NCBI GenBank assembly: GCA_030374765.1
Contig: JARGXX010000096.1
Location: forward strand, 558,001 to 622,000
From: Agarophyton chilense
Lineage: Eukaryota; Rhodophyta; Florideophyceae; Gracilariales; Gracilariaceae
DNA length: 64,000 nucleotides
Reading direction: 5' to 3'
Part shown: in pieces, positions 23,356-32,711 of the stretch
Position numbering within the stretch: the stretch's first letter is position 1
How the letters are laid out: the number at the start of each line of letters is the position of its first letter
Made by a program: the position numbers and the translations under genes
Notes under the pieces: generated by a model
Told to the model about the DNA's origin: nothing
Databases searched by the model: none
What the model saw: only the letters and a program-made list of their open reading frames with translations

Positions 23356-25053
23356 ATGACCGCCTCCAAGTACTTGACCGCCGCGCTGCGAAGAAAGCAT
23401 GCCGCGCACCGCATGCATCTGCCAACCCCGGATGCCACAGAAAAAACGCTTCATCTCCACGATCTCGTTCTGTTTGGCATCGGCGGCGCGCTTGGAAGCG
23501 GTCTCTTCCTTCTCACTGGCCGCGCTGCGCGCAATTTGGCTGGACCGGGTGTCACTATATCCTTCGCAATTGCTGCTGTGGCCTGCTTGTTTTCAGCCTT
23601 GTCGTATGCGGAGATGTCGTCCCGCCTGCCGAACAGTGGAGGGGCCTACTCGTTTTCCTACGTAGGTCTTGGCGAGTTGCCGGCATTTTTGGTTGGCATG
23701 TGCCTCACTTTGGAGTATGGCGTCAGTGCGGCCGCTATAGCTCGTTCGTGGGCGTCCTATCTCTCTGATGCTCTCCCGATTCTTCCTAGCTGGACCACTG
23801 GAGTCAAGTCGCAATTCTCCCTTCTTGCCTTTCTGCTGGTTGCAGCTTTAACCTTGTTGCTTTCCATGGGGCTCAAAGAAGCCAAATGGGTCATTAACGC
23901 CTCCACTATACTCTATGCCATAGTCGTATTCATCATCGTTGGCTTCGGAGCTCAGAACGTTGATACAGACAATTGGCATCCATTTCTTCCATTTGGTGTT
24001 AAAGGCGTTATCACTGCGTCCAGTGCTATATTTTTCGCCTACGTGGGCTTTGACGAGGTGGCTACTGTTGCGGAGGAAGCCATCGATGCCTCCAAAACAG
24101 TCCCGCTTGCTATTGTTCTATCAATGGTTGCTGTCACCACCATGTATATTGCTTCGTCACTCATTCTTACAGGACTCGTCAACTACGCCGATCTAGATAT
24201 GGATGCTCCATTTTCCGTTGCGTTTCGTGCTGCGGGGCTGCCGTTCATCGCGCGTCTAGTTGCAATCGGTACTTCGTTAGGAATGATGAATACAGCCATG
24301 GTTAGCATGGCTGCACAACCGCGAATCTTCCTGTCGATGGGGCGGGATGGACTATTGCCACGCTCGTTCGCACACAGTACTCGATTGGGTACCTTGCTTT
24401 GCGGTGCTTGTGTTGCTGTGCTTGCTCTTGTTTTTGAAACTCAGGCGCTTGCGGATGTTGTTTCTGGTGGGACGCTACTTGCGTTCTTGGCCACCAACTT
24501 AACGTTGCTGCTTACAAGAAGCCGGTTGCATTCTTCTAATTCCGATTCTATGCGTACATCAACACTTATTTACTGTTTTGTGCTGGGAAGTGCAGTCTGT
24601 GGTTTGGGTACCAAACTGGTTGTTGCCAAGATTATCCCCGTTTGGGTTATGTTTGTCATACCTATTCCAACGTGCGTCGTACCGGGTTTTCTCCTTTTCA
24701 AGTCTGAATTTGAAGGAGGTGAAGAGGTCGAAGGATCACCACCATCGTTCCTTTGCCCTTTTGTACCTGCCATACCGTTGCTTGGTTCTTTTACGACGTG
24801 TTTTTTGTTGTTTCAGTTATCACGAAAGGCGCTCACCGCTCTCTGTTCATGGCTTATGTTTTCGACAATCGCTTACTTTGCTTATGGCGCTCGAAATTCG
24901 GTGATGGGCAACGAGTACTTGACGTTGAGTGATCCTTCTGGGAATGATTCATATAATTCTTTTGATGACTTTGCTGAAGCAAATTCAGTCGCTAGTGATT
25001 CTCAGTCTGATGAAGATACATCTCCATCACGTCGAGAAGTAGTGCAGCCCTAG
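23356..25053 (+). CDS. APC-family (CAT-like) amino-acid permease, 565 aa
   Basis: Integral membrane transporter of the amino acid-polyamine-organocation superfamily, closest in layout to cationic amino-acid transporters. The start of TM1 shows the family signature FGIGGALGSGLFLLTGRAA with AGPGVTISF in TM2. Further conserved parts are LSYAEMSSRLPNSGGAYSFSY, LEYGVSAAAIARSW and FFAYVGFDEVATVAEEA. The length and about 12-14 hydrophobic segments fit CAT proteins (typically about 550-650 aa). The N-terminus (about 30 residues) and a Ser/Asp-rich C-tail (NSFDDFAEANSVASDSQSDE) should be cytosolic; the tail resembles a phosphorylation or trafficking region. Plasma or vacuolar membrane cannot be told from sequence. 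Intronless; substrate not predictable beyond amino acids. Confidence 0.85.
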   Translation: MTASKYLTAALRRKHAAHRMHLPTPDATEKTLHLHDLVLFGIGGALGSGLFLLTGRAARNLAGPGVTISFAIAAVACLFSALSYAEMSSRLPNSGGAYSFSYVGLGELPAFLVGMCLTLEYGVSAAAIARSWASYLSDALPILPSWTTGVKSQFSLLAFLLVAALTLLLSMGLKEAKWVINASTILYAIVVFIIVGFGAQNVDTDNWHPFLPFGVKGVITASSAIFFAYVGFDEVATVAEEAIDASKTVPLAIVLSMVAVTTMYIASSLILTGLVNYADLDMDAPFSVAFRAAGLPFIARLVAIGTSLGMMNTAMVSMAAQPRIFLSMGRDGLLPRSFAHSTRLGTLLCGACVAVLALVFETQALADVVSGGTLLAFLATNLTLLLTRSRLHSSNSDSMRTSTLIYCFVLGSAVCGLGTKLVVAKIIPVWVMFVIPIPTCVVPGFLLFKSEFEGGEEVEGSPPSFLCPFVPAIPLLGSFTTCFLLFQLSRKALTALCSWLMFSTIAYFAYGARNSVMGNEYLTLSDPSGNDSYNSFDDFAEANSVASDSQSDEDTSPSRREVVQP

Positions 25054-25555
25054 CTGTCGTCAATAACCGGATTGAATTGCGATGATAATAGAATTGCGTC
25101 CATGTTCCTTTGAAACCATTTTACGAATAAGATGCGTCGCTACTTTGTCACTCGCTCTCTATATATGCCATGAAGGCTGGCTTGATTTACTTATCGGTGT
25201 AAGGATATCCTGTACAGAGCAAGATGTTGATCCATTCTAGATAAAGGACTTAGGTTTAGAGAATATTTTACGTAGATGTCGTTCGTTATTCTGTTCCTAT
25301 GATGATGTCATCGTTATACCCATTTCCACCAATATTCACCGGTTTCACATAAGAGACGATAGACGCCATTTGGTGGCCTTGAACGCATAGTAAGCATGAA
25401 TCTTGTTTAGGGAATCGCATCTTCCCTACTTTGTGACAAGAAAGAAGGCACCAAAAGGGCAACTTGCTCCTGTAGATTATGAAAGCGTGACGATAATGAG
25501 ATGTTCAATCAAGAACATGGATAGACTCCCCGAGACTCATATTCACCAGCATAAC
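25054..25555. other. Intergenic between convergent genes
   Basis: Space between the stops of the permease (+) and prefoldin subunit 1 (-). No gene or repeat is seen; presumably 3' ends of both transcripts. Confidence 0.5.
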
Positions 25556-25936
25556 TCAACGACTCTTTCCGGCTTTTGCTCGAGCCGCCTCGATTTGGTC
25601 AGCAAGCTCGTCAATACGACTCTCATTTTCTCGCAACTTGCTCAAAAATTGACTTCGAAGACGCTTTCGATCCTGATCTTTCTTCAGCGATTCCGAGTTA
25701 TTCTCAACAAAATCTGACTTCACATTCTCCTTTCGTCTAAGCACGAACATTTTCCCAACGCCTACGTACGTTCTGATGTCTTCGGGCATCTTGTCGAGTT
25801 CGTTTACGGTGATGTCAAGAATGGCCCGTTCTTTTTCGGCTAAATTGATTTGCGAGGTTAACTGAACCACGTGACGACGCAATTCTGCTTGGCATTCTTG
25901 CAGCTCCCAGAGCTGATCTAGCTCTTGCTTAGACAT
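25556..25936 (-). CDS. PFDN1: Prefoldin subunit 1, 126 aa
   Basis: Beta-class subunit of the hexameric prefoldin chaperone, which hands unfolded actin and tubulin to the CCT chaperonin in the cytosol. The product is two long coiled coils (about residues 1-50 and 80-120) joined by the beta-hairpin region YVGVGKMFVLRRKENV, matching the VGRMF.l signature of PFDN1. Its length agrees with the family (human 122 aa). The ATG at 25936 (MSKQELDQLWELQ) is preferred over upstream in-frame codons because it gives the usual N-terminus. Convergent with the permease, and on the same strand as the 665-aa orphan upstream. Intronless. Confidence 0.8.
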   Translation of the reverse strand: MSKQELDQLWELQECQAELRRHVVQLTSQINLAEKERAILDITVNELDKMPEDIRTYVGVGKMFVLRRKENVKSDFVENNSESLKKDQDRKRLRSQFLSKLRENESRIDELADQIEAARAKAGKSR

Positions 25937-26561
25937 TTTGAGCGGACACCACTTGACGGCGAGCTTAAGCAGACTCACGGGTTGAAGATTGTTGGAAAAC
26001 AGCAAGTCATGGAAAGGCACGACAAGCTCACTTTTGAATCTGCGAAATAATTCGTGAAATGCTGCCCTTCAGAGCAGTCGAATTTTGACCAAGCTTCCTT
26101 TTCAATGAGAAGTTCTCAAATTTAAGTGAAGGATGTTGGATGTCGAATGCATCCCGATACCTTGCATGATGATGTTGGCCTGCGCCCTCATGAAACGATT
26201 AGTCGTAAATCACAAATAAAACGCTTTAGCTTTGGGGGAAATTCCGCGACGAAGTCTTTACAATAAATCGATATCGATGTTCTCCTTCGAGCGGACAGTC
26301 GATCTATTGACTGCAGGGTGTAACCGCTCATCTGCGATAACTTCCACACCGTATTTCATGAACACCCAAAGCTTTACGAGCAGAACTTGGAACTGCTGGT
26401 CATAGCAGCAGTGTTTATGACACCATCAAGCACGGCCAATATTGGCCGATTACATTCATTGCGTACAGATTGCAAATATGTCCTCTGTATGCCTTTCTGG
26501 CCTTAGAAGGACTTCAACAGCTTCAAAGATCCGTTCCCCTTCAAATTCCCAACTCCAACCT
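25937..26561. other. Intergenic, no gene recognised
   Basis: Lies between two minus-strand genes. It holds the promoter of prefoldin subunit 1 and the 3' end of the 665-aa orphan; no other feature was seen. Confidence 0.5.
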
Positions 26562-28559
26562 TTACACGACCGGTGTATCCAAAATTGCTGAGCATTTGTA
26601 CAGAGCTTGCCCGTCTATTTCCTCAACCTCCTCCATTGTCAGTAGACCATCTACCGCTTTTCTCTGTACTTTGAAATAGTTATATCCTTGTTTAGGAAGC
26701 CAATACAGATTCTGTTGGGTAAGAACGAATGATTTGTCCTGCCAGAACTCTCCCCTCAAAGGAGTGGTCAAGACAACCCCGCCTGATCTTTTGCTAGTTT
26801 TTGGAACATAACAGGCTGCTGGAGAGTTTACGTGTACTGCAATTTTTCCCGACATCAAATTGGAAATGATAAAGTCGAACACTTCTTCACCGTACTTCAT
26901 AGAAAGTGCTTCGTTTACAATCATGAAGTCATCTCTGTATAGATCTTCACCCAACAATCTCGACAGATTAAATCCCAAGCCATTGTCCAGCATTGTCAAT
27001 AGAAGTGTTCCCCGAAGAACTTTCTTCACATTCCTTGTCGTCTTCTTGAAAGAAAGCACAGCTCCGTCACCATTTATAGCAATTGTAACCCTCGTTCCAT
27101 TTTCCATAAATGACATTTGGGTCGCATCGACATCTGGAATATCCTTGACCCGGGGTCTTCCTATGCAAAAAATGTTGTGCTTCGTGTAGAACTGCGGCTT
27201 TCTAATCATTGGAATTCCCTCAGATACTCCTCCAGAAAACGCCACCCACTCTAAGCGCTCCTTTCCAAACGGAATGCGTGCTGGTTTAAGCTCTTCTAAA
27301 GCCATGTCTCCGAGATATTCAACACCTGTACTGTCCATGAACCGGATCGCTCGTTTGATTTCGGTGTGTACAGGTAGCTTATGAGTGGGCACGCAATGGA
27401 CCTCACTCGTGTTCCATTTGTTGTAGCAGAGCCAGTCTAGACTCGTCTCCGCGCCACGCGCTTCTGTGAGCCTTGCACAAACAATCTCAATGCTTTCGTT
27501 GCTCAAAATCTGTTGCGGGAGACCAGGAACCATTAGCTCCTCTATTTCGTTCTCAGAGTAGGCAGCTAATAAGAAAGTGTTGTACATTCTGGAAACCATG
27601 TACATGGCTCGGCCAAAGCTGGAAGGATTGTTGCCTGAGATGTTCAACCTTCGATCCCAACGACTGTGTCTGATTTTAATGCCAGCCCATGATGATTCCC
27701 ATAAATCATGTTCGAAGTTTCTTGACATTAAGGCAAAAACATCTTCCAGTCTTTGACAAACGGAGAACACAGCGCGGCAATACATATCAAATCTTTCTTC
27801 TTCAGACACTCTCTCATCCTTTCCGCAGGGGCAAGGTAAGTATTTCGATATCGACCATGCCAACCTGAAAACGATTGTAGCGATGATGTCTTTTTTTGGG
27901 TCCACGGATGGCTCTGCTGGACGATCTATTCCACACTGGCATAAACTGGACAAACCCAATGGACTGTTTATGATCGTACTCAAGGTATAATAACGCCAGC
28001 TATCCCCTTGCACCAAATCCAATCCATCAATCTTTCTTCCATTGAAACCCTGGACGACAAATGGACGGTTAAGATTGAGGCATGAGCAAGCTATACTAAA
28101 CAGAGAAGCATCCTTAAGTTCGACGCCATATCGAACGGGAACTTTTTTTCGAGTTGTAAGTTGCGAGCTTTCGAGATTGTCTTCGGCCGACAAGCACAAA
28201 CTTAGAATAACACGCTCCTTCGTGGAACCAAGCATATTGAAGTACTCCTTCTGCTCCTCTTTCAGTTTTTGGAATTCTGTGATACCATATGAGTAGTGAA
28301 GGAGGTCCTGAGATCGTGCCCGATCAGCTGGAGAAATCCATTTTCTCAGCTTCCTCAAGATGCCAGCTATTTCTGCCGACTCCGAATGGGAAGATTCTTT
28401 GTTCTGGAGAAGACAAAGTTCTTCTTGACTTACTGCATCATCATCATCATGTGATCGAGCTTTAGAGCCATTTTGAGTTGATCGTCGCGTAATCTGGAAA
28501 GAAGCTCCTCCCAATCCTAAAGAGCAAGCAATGGCAGCAACGATGAATGCGATTTCCAT
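26562..28559 (-). CDS. Orphan protein with N-terminal membrane anchor, 665 aa
   Basis: Long intact frame from ATG 28559. Residues about 2-20 form a hydrophobic anchor or signal (MEIAFIVAAIACSLGLGG), followed by an acidic patch (HDDDDAVSQEE). The rest is a mixed soluble protein with several Cys-x-Cys pairs (SLCQCGIDRP, KYLPCPCGKDERV) and no repeats. I recognise no family. It is clearly coding: 665 codons without a stop and with even composition, while other frames over it are short. A TATAAAG element lies about 50 bp upstream on the minus strand (28613-28607). It may be anchored in the ER or secretory system with the bulk on either side. It is a lineage-specific orphan, or a fast-evolving member of a known family that I cannot place. 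Confidence 0.6.
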   Translation of the reverse strand: MEIAFIVAAIACSLGLGGASFQITRRSTQNGSKARSHDDDDAVSQEELCLLQNKESSHSESAEIAGILRKLRKWISPADRARSQDLLHYSYGITEFQKLKEEQKEYFNMLGSTKERVILSLCLSAEDNLESSQLTTRKKVPVRYGVELKDASLFSIACSCLNLNRPFVVQGFNGRKIDGLDLVQGDSWRYYTLSTIINSPLGLSSLCQCGIDRPAEPSVDPKKDIIATIVFRLAWSISKYLPCPCGKDERVSEEERFDMYCRAVFSVCQRLEDVFALMSRNFEHDLWESSWAGIKIRHSRWDRRLNISGNNPSSFGRAMYMVSRMYNTFLLAAYSENEIEELMVPGLPQQILSNESIEIVCARLTEARGAETSLDWLCYNKWNTSEVHCVPTHKLPVHTEIKRAIRFMDSTGVEYLGDMALEELKPARIPFGKERLEWVAFSGGVSEGIPMIRKPQFYTKHNIFCIGRPRVKDIPDVDATQMSFMENGTRVTIAINGDGAVLSFKKTTRNVKKVLRGTLLLTMLDNGLGFNLSRLLGEDLYRDDFMIVNEALSMKYGEEVFDFIISNLMSGKIAVHVNSPAACYVPKTSKRSGGVVLTTPLRGEFWQDKSFVLTQQNLYWLPKQGYNYFKVQRKAVDGLLTMEEVEEIDGQALYKCSAILDTPVV

Positions 28560-28606
28560 CACTTCTCAGGAAAAGTGACGTTTAAACGATATATGCTCTT
28601 TTACAA

Positions 28607-28613
28607 CTTTATA
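28607..28613 (-). promoter_or_regulatory. TATA-like element of the 665-aa orphan
   Basis: TATAAAG on the minus strand, about 50 bp before the ATG at 28559. Assigned by sequence and position only. Confidence 0.3.
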
Positions 28614-28880
28614 CTCCTACGTCTGGACGGCATGAAGAAATTCCTGTGCTTTTTACATTTTAACAGATACTGACGATACGATGGACCAATTCAGGACATG
28701 TGCACAAGGTTTCCGTCTGCAAGAGATAATTATCATTTGGGCGGCGAATGATAATGGTGATGGCCCGACCTGAACTACGAACTGCGGCGGATCGTTTGTG
28801 ATGACAAATTCATGCTGCATATTGCGTGAGAGTTTGGTGTTTCGTGATTGTAAACCAGGAAGACAAAGAATAGCGACAAG

Positions 28881-29436
28881 TTAAGTAGAATCTTGCTTTC
28901 TGTTTTTATGGAATGAAGAGGCCACAGATTCGGAGGTTTGGACTTTGGAAATTCGCCAAAAGAGAGCTACTGCAAAGAAGAAAGGCATTTTGTTGAATAA
29001 GGGGAAGTAATGAAAAGCTGCGACAAAAGGAGAAATCTTCTCGACAACAGGATGGTCATGTGCATCGCGGATGCAGTCGCATCCGAATTCCAACCCAAAT
29101 ATATCGCAACCATTATAAGAAATTGCAAGATCATTTGTCTTGCAGTTTCTCGGAACGTTTTAGTCAGTCTGGGCTACTGACCTCTTTAGCATAGCTGGCA
29201 ATGCGTTCTTACACTGCAGTATGCATCGACACCAAAGCTGTACGTTTGGCGCGTTTTTCAAAAATCTGGATGGCGAAAACCGTAAAGGAAGCTACGTAGA
29301 CAACAAGAACTGAGAACAAGTCATAGAAACAGCATACCAGTTCCCCAAGCTCGACGGTCAAGGAGCGAGCTTTCAACGAATCCGTTTCAGGATGACGGAT
29401 GAAGCGAGTATGTTGGAGTACGAAAGTCTGTTGCAA
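28881..29436 (-). CDS. Possible two-exon small membrane protein
   Basis: Two minus-strand frames in tandem, 29436-29209 and about 29140-28881, are both protein-like and hydrophobic. The first has CCFYDLFSVLVVYVASFTVF, the second YNGCDIFGLEFGCDC followed by MPFFFAVALFWRISK. Between them lie GTAAGA-type and GTGTAAG donor candidates near 29212 and an AG acceptor candidate after CTGCAAG near 29137, with CTGAC as possible branch site. If spliced, the product would be about 140-160 residues with two membrane segments. I recognise no family, and the exact junction is undecided. It could also be two unrelated chance frames. Confidence 0.25.
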
Positions 29437-29619
29437 TCATTTGCACTTTTAACAGTGCTCTTTGAAAGCAGTGGACAGCACATATCCTTTTAAGGTTGCA
29501 ATGTCTGGGAGCTCCTTTCGTCCTCCAAAATATACAGGTTCACTGAATGCTTGGCGAAAGGGGAGAAGTTGGGTGTCTACGTCCGTTGCAAACGAAGAAA
29601 AGCAGAACAATGTGAGCTC

Positions 29620-30055
29620 ATGATTGGCATTCGAAGATGCACAATTATGAGCGCTAAAGAAACAGACAAAGCGACAGACAAAGCGACAGACAAAGCAACA
29701 GACAAGAGAACATTCGACGATGGGGATTCCAAACCGATCCCTCCTGTCAGTACTCTAGCTCTAGCCCAGCTCAAAGCAACATTGCTTCGCAGATCGGGAT
29801 GGGATGCAGCGCATGTCAGCTTGATGTGGCCGAATGAGATTGTTACGGTTGATTGTAAAGTATTTATTTGAATATTATATGACACACTGACAACCTCAGT
29901 GTCGGTTCGGTACCCTGGAAAGGTTTGGAAAGGCAGCCGAACTCTACTCGAACGCAAGGTGTGCTCATTGCCGCCCGCTGCCTCGCCGTGGCTTCTCACA
30001 TGCAGAAGAAAAGTTACAGCGAAACGAGTGGATCAAATTTTTAATCTTCAGATTT
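29620..30055 (+). CDS. Possible small gene, Thr-Asp-Lys-Ala repeat near N-terminus
   Basis: A plus-strand frame with ATGs at 29620 and 29647 encodes an ETDKATDKATDKATDK run followed by PPVSTLALAQLKATLLRRSG and stops at 29871. A GT at 29855, CTGAC near 29886 and AG at 29899 could mark a 45-bp intron, which would extend the product into a basic C-terminus ending near 30055. The intron is shorter than the 101-bp one in SNF8 and unproven. It lies just upstream of SNF8 on the same strand, so part of it may instead be SNF8 5' leader. No family recognised. Confidence 0.22.
29665..29706 (+). repeat. 12-bp tandem repeat, about 3.5 copies
   Basis: Unit ACAGACAAAGCG repeated with one substitution. It gives the repeated Thr-Asp-Lys-Ala residues in the plus-strand frame. 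Confidence 0.8.
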
Positions 30056-30228
30056 AAGCATCTTTATGCTGTCATGAGAAATGCATATGTTACGCAAGTG
30101 CACTATTAGCAAGCCAGATGCCATTACAACAGGCAGGTCAAAGCTTCCAACTCGAAACAGTTTTCTCGAACGTAGCAGGCTGTTTCAGGCAGAAATTTCC
30201 CTGTACCGTCGCGACATCCACTTCCACA

Positions 30229-31073
30229 ATGCCTCCAGGAAGGCGCCCCGGAGTGGCCGCAATCCGCGAGAATGTGAGACGGCGCGAGGAAATGGCGAAA
30301 CGCGGAGCAATGATATCAGCCGAAACCGCTCAACACATGAAACTGCAACTGCAGACGTTCAGGAGAAGTCTAGAGCAATTTGCTCTAAGCCACAAGAAAG
30401 AAATTCAAAGCGACGCAGCCTTTCGAGCAAAGTTTCATGCCATGTGCGCATCCATAGGAGTTGATCCCTTAACTTCTAGAAAAGGAATTTGGTCAGACCT
30501 TTTGAACGTCGGAGATTATTATTATGAGCTTGGTGTAAGAATTATTGAAGTTTGCGTGTCTACAAGACCCACGAATGGGGGTATTATTTCGTTCGCTGAG
30601 CTTGTTTCAGCTCTGCGAACACGACGAATGACGTACACGGAAAATGTTTCAAGGTATGAATATGATTGCTGATGACATATCACACGAGGCACTTGTACAT
30701 GAACAGCTTTCACTAACTGTTGCTTAATTTCTGTTGCTTATGTCCGTGTCGTAGTGATGACGTCGAGAGAGCCCTGATGAAATTGGATGTTCTGGGAGGC
30801 GGGTTCAAAACTATGATGATCGGTCATAGAAAGATAGTTCAGTCTGTCCCCGTTGAACTCAGCGTAGATCACACAAGAGCGTTGGCGTTATGCGAGGAAA
30901 CAGGTCACACAACTGCTTCTGCTCTTGAGAAGATCCTTAAGTGGGACAATCAAAGAATAAGGAATACGCTTCGCTTTCTACTCAAACATGAAATTGCATG
31001 GCTTGACCTTCAAACCGCAGAGCCATCGTACTGGATTCTCGGGCTCATGCCTGGCTCGTCTGCATTTACATAA
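30229..31073 (+). CDS. SNF8: ESCRT-II subunit SNF8/VPS22, 247 aa, one intron
   Basis: Subunit of ESCRT-II, which sorts ubiquitinated cargo into multivesicular endosomes together with VPS25 and VPS36. Exon 1 is 30229-30653, exon 2 is 30755-31073. The intron (101 bp) starts GTATGA, has CTAACTG as likely branch site and ends TCGTAG. Splicing gives [21 protein letters not shown], matching the family across the junction. Signature parts are [36 protein letters not shown]-like (here [17 protein letters not shown]), the basic N-terminal helix, and a C-terminal winged helix with [12 protein letters not shown] and YWILGL. The length is close to human SNF8 (258 aa). The ATG at 30229 ([15 protein letters not shown]) matches the usual MxRRGVGAGAI-type start. 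Convergent with the DUF3007 gene, stops 80 bp apart. Confidence 0.93.
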
Positions 31074-31153
31074 TATAATCTCTTCCAACACAATTGTATG
31101 TCAATTTGACAAACGATAAGTACTAGTTTGACAGAAATCGCTCAAAATGAATT

Positions 31154-31687
31154 CTATGGGTCTTCGCGAAGTTCTTCCCCGAGTGCTGCCAGTTCTTCTT
31201 CCGTTAGTTCCTCGAACCTCTTTTTTATGACTTCATCCTCATAATCACGTAGCTGTTGTGCATAAGTCATACCCTTGCTACCGACTCGGAAAAGGTAGGT
31301 GGAAATCCAAGCCAGCAAACTGAACACCGAAACGAAACCAGTGGTCAACTGTCCTGCAAGCAGATCAGGCACACCGGCCACCTGAAGGCCCGTCTTGATG
31401 GCATACACCAGTGCAATAGCAGCAAACCCAAACTTGATGACATCTCCGTTCGTGCGTAATCGAATGCCGAACAGACCGGAGGTTCCGCGGCCATCGTTCC
31501 TTTCAGAAGAGGGCTGGTTTCTTTCTTCGGCCATCTGCATCGGGGCCGGCTTCGGGCGACGAGCGTGATGCACGGTCCATGCTGTTGGTTTCGGTGAGCG
31601 AGTATGTAGAGGACGTATGAGGCAGGAGTTTTGCAACTTATTTGATACGTGCGGGAGAGCTGGGATGAAGCCGAGCTGACCAGGCAT
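31154..31687 (-). CDS. Plastid-type DUF3007 membrane protein, 177 aa
   Basis: Homologue of the small DUF3007 (PF11460) proteins of cyanobacteria and plastid-bearing eukaryotes; function unknown. The conserved part begins about residue 75 with two membrane helices (FGFAAIALVYAIKTGLQVAG and SVFSLLAWISTYLFRVGSK), followed by the hallmark tail MTYAQQLRDYEDEVIKKRFE and LTEEELAALGEEL. The N-terminal about 70 residues (MPGQLGFIPALP..., rich in Ser, Arg and Pro, poor in acids) look like a plastid transit peptide with an early Phe, typical of primary plastids. ATG 31687 is chosen over the upstream in-frame region for this reason. It should sit in thylakoid or inner envelope membrane. Intronless. It is one of the best hints that the organism is photosynthetic. 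Confidence 0.8.
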   Translation of the reverse strand: MPGQLGFIPALPHVSNKLQNSCLIRPLHTRSPKPTAWTVHHARRPKPAPMQMAEERNQPSSERNDGRGTSGLFGIRLRTNGDVIKFGFAAIALVYAIKTGLQVAGVPDLLAGQLTTGFVSVFSLLAWISTYLFRVGSKGMTYAQQLRDYEDEVIKKRFEELTEEELAALGEELREDP

Positions 31688-32711
31688 GATAGATGAAGTA
31701 TTCTCTGTTGAATATGGCGCGAGGGCGGTGGCCAAGTTTGCACGGTTGTTGTGATTGCGCACGCGGGAGCGAAGCGACGCCTTTCCCGCTGGATAATACT
31801 TCGTAGTTTATCCTGAGGATTGAATATCTCTCACATGTGTCTGTAGATACAGCTACAGCTTGCTACAGTAGCAGTTGAGTTGCTGCGCGTAGATGCTGGC
31901 TCGAGATTCGAGTGGATGGCGGCCTGAGCTGCAAATTTTTGCATTGCTCTCTGTGCGCTGAGCAAACGAGTCCCATGTATGGGTTACAGAGACTGATAGG
32001 GGTATATTCGTCTATTGAAATCTATCTGTCCTTTTGTAAACGATATCGAAGACCTCCTATTGTTCTACGAAGGGTAGCAAGTGCCGGCAAGAACCGCAGA
32101 AGCCAATCAAGGGCATGACAGCACAAAAGAATTCCTTTCGCATTCTTCATGCGAGTGCAATGCATGTTGAGAATGCTTTATCTCCCTGTGAGGAAGCAAG
32201 CGAGCGCGCGGTTCATGAACACGCAACGTGAATACCTGGTTTGTATTCACTCTATTGAGATTAGCGGGTAGTGACGATGAGATCGCCGTTTTATTGCGGC
32301 AATAATTCCTGCATGAGTTGATGAGCATCGCCGCTGGTGAATCACCGGGGGATCGAGCTGGATTTGAGTGAAAATTCATTCGATCGTTTCTCGCGGATGT
32401 CAAGCGAAAAGGTGTTCCCCACAGGAAAAGCTAAGCAACTCGTCATCTGAGTTCGTATTTTCGTATGGCGCATAAATATTCTTCAGATTAACATAAAAGC
32501 GTTTTTCCACCCCATTCACGCTCACCATTACATACGCTTTTCCACTAAAGGCGCTAGGATTGCTAACCCATCTGTCTCCAGAATCCCCCTATTCCAATCT
32601 AACAAAGAAGCCCCAACCGACAGCTTCTCCGATGAGTGGGTAACACTGGCCAAAAATCGAACCAACTTACGTTTACACTGCGAATCACCGTCAACCCTAT
32701 CCTCTACAACG
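31688..32711. other. Divergent intergenic region, about 1 kb
   Basis: Separates the divergent DUF3007 (-) and DHQ synthase II (+) genes, so it must hold both promoters. No open frame of note and no strong TATA pair was found. Both products are predicted for plastids, so shared regulation is possible but not shown by the sequence. Confidence 0.45.
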
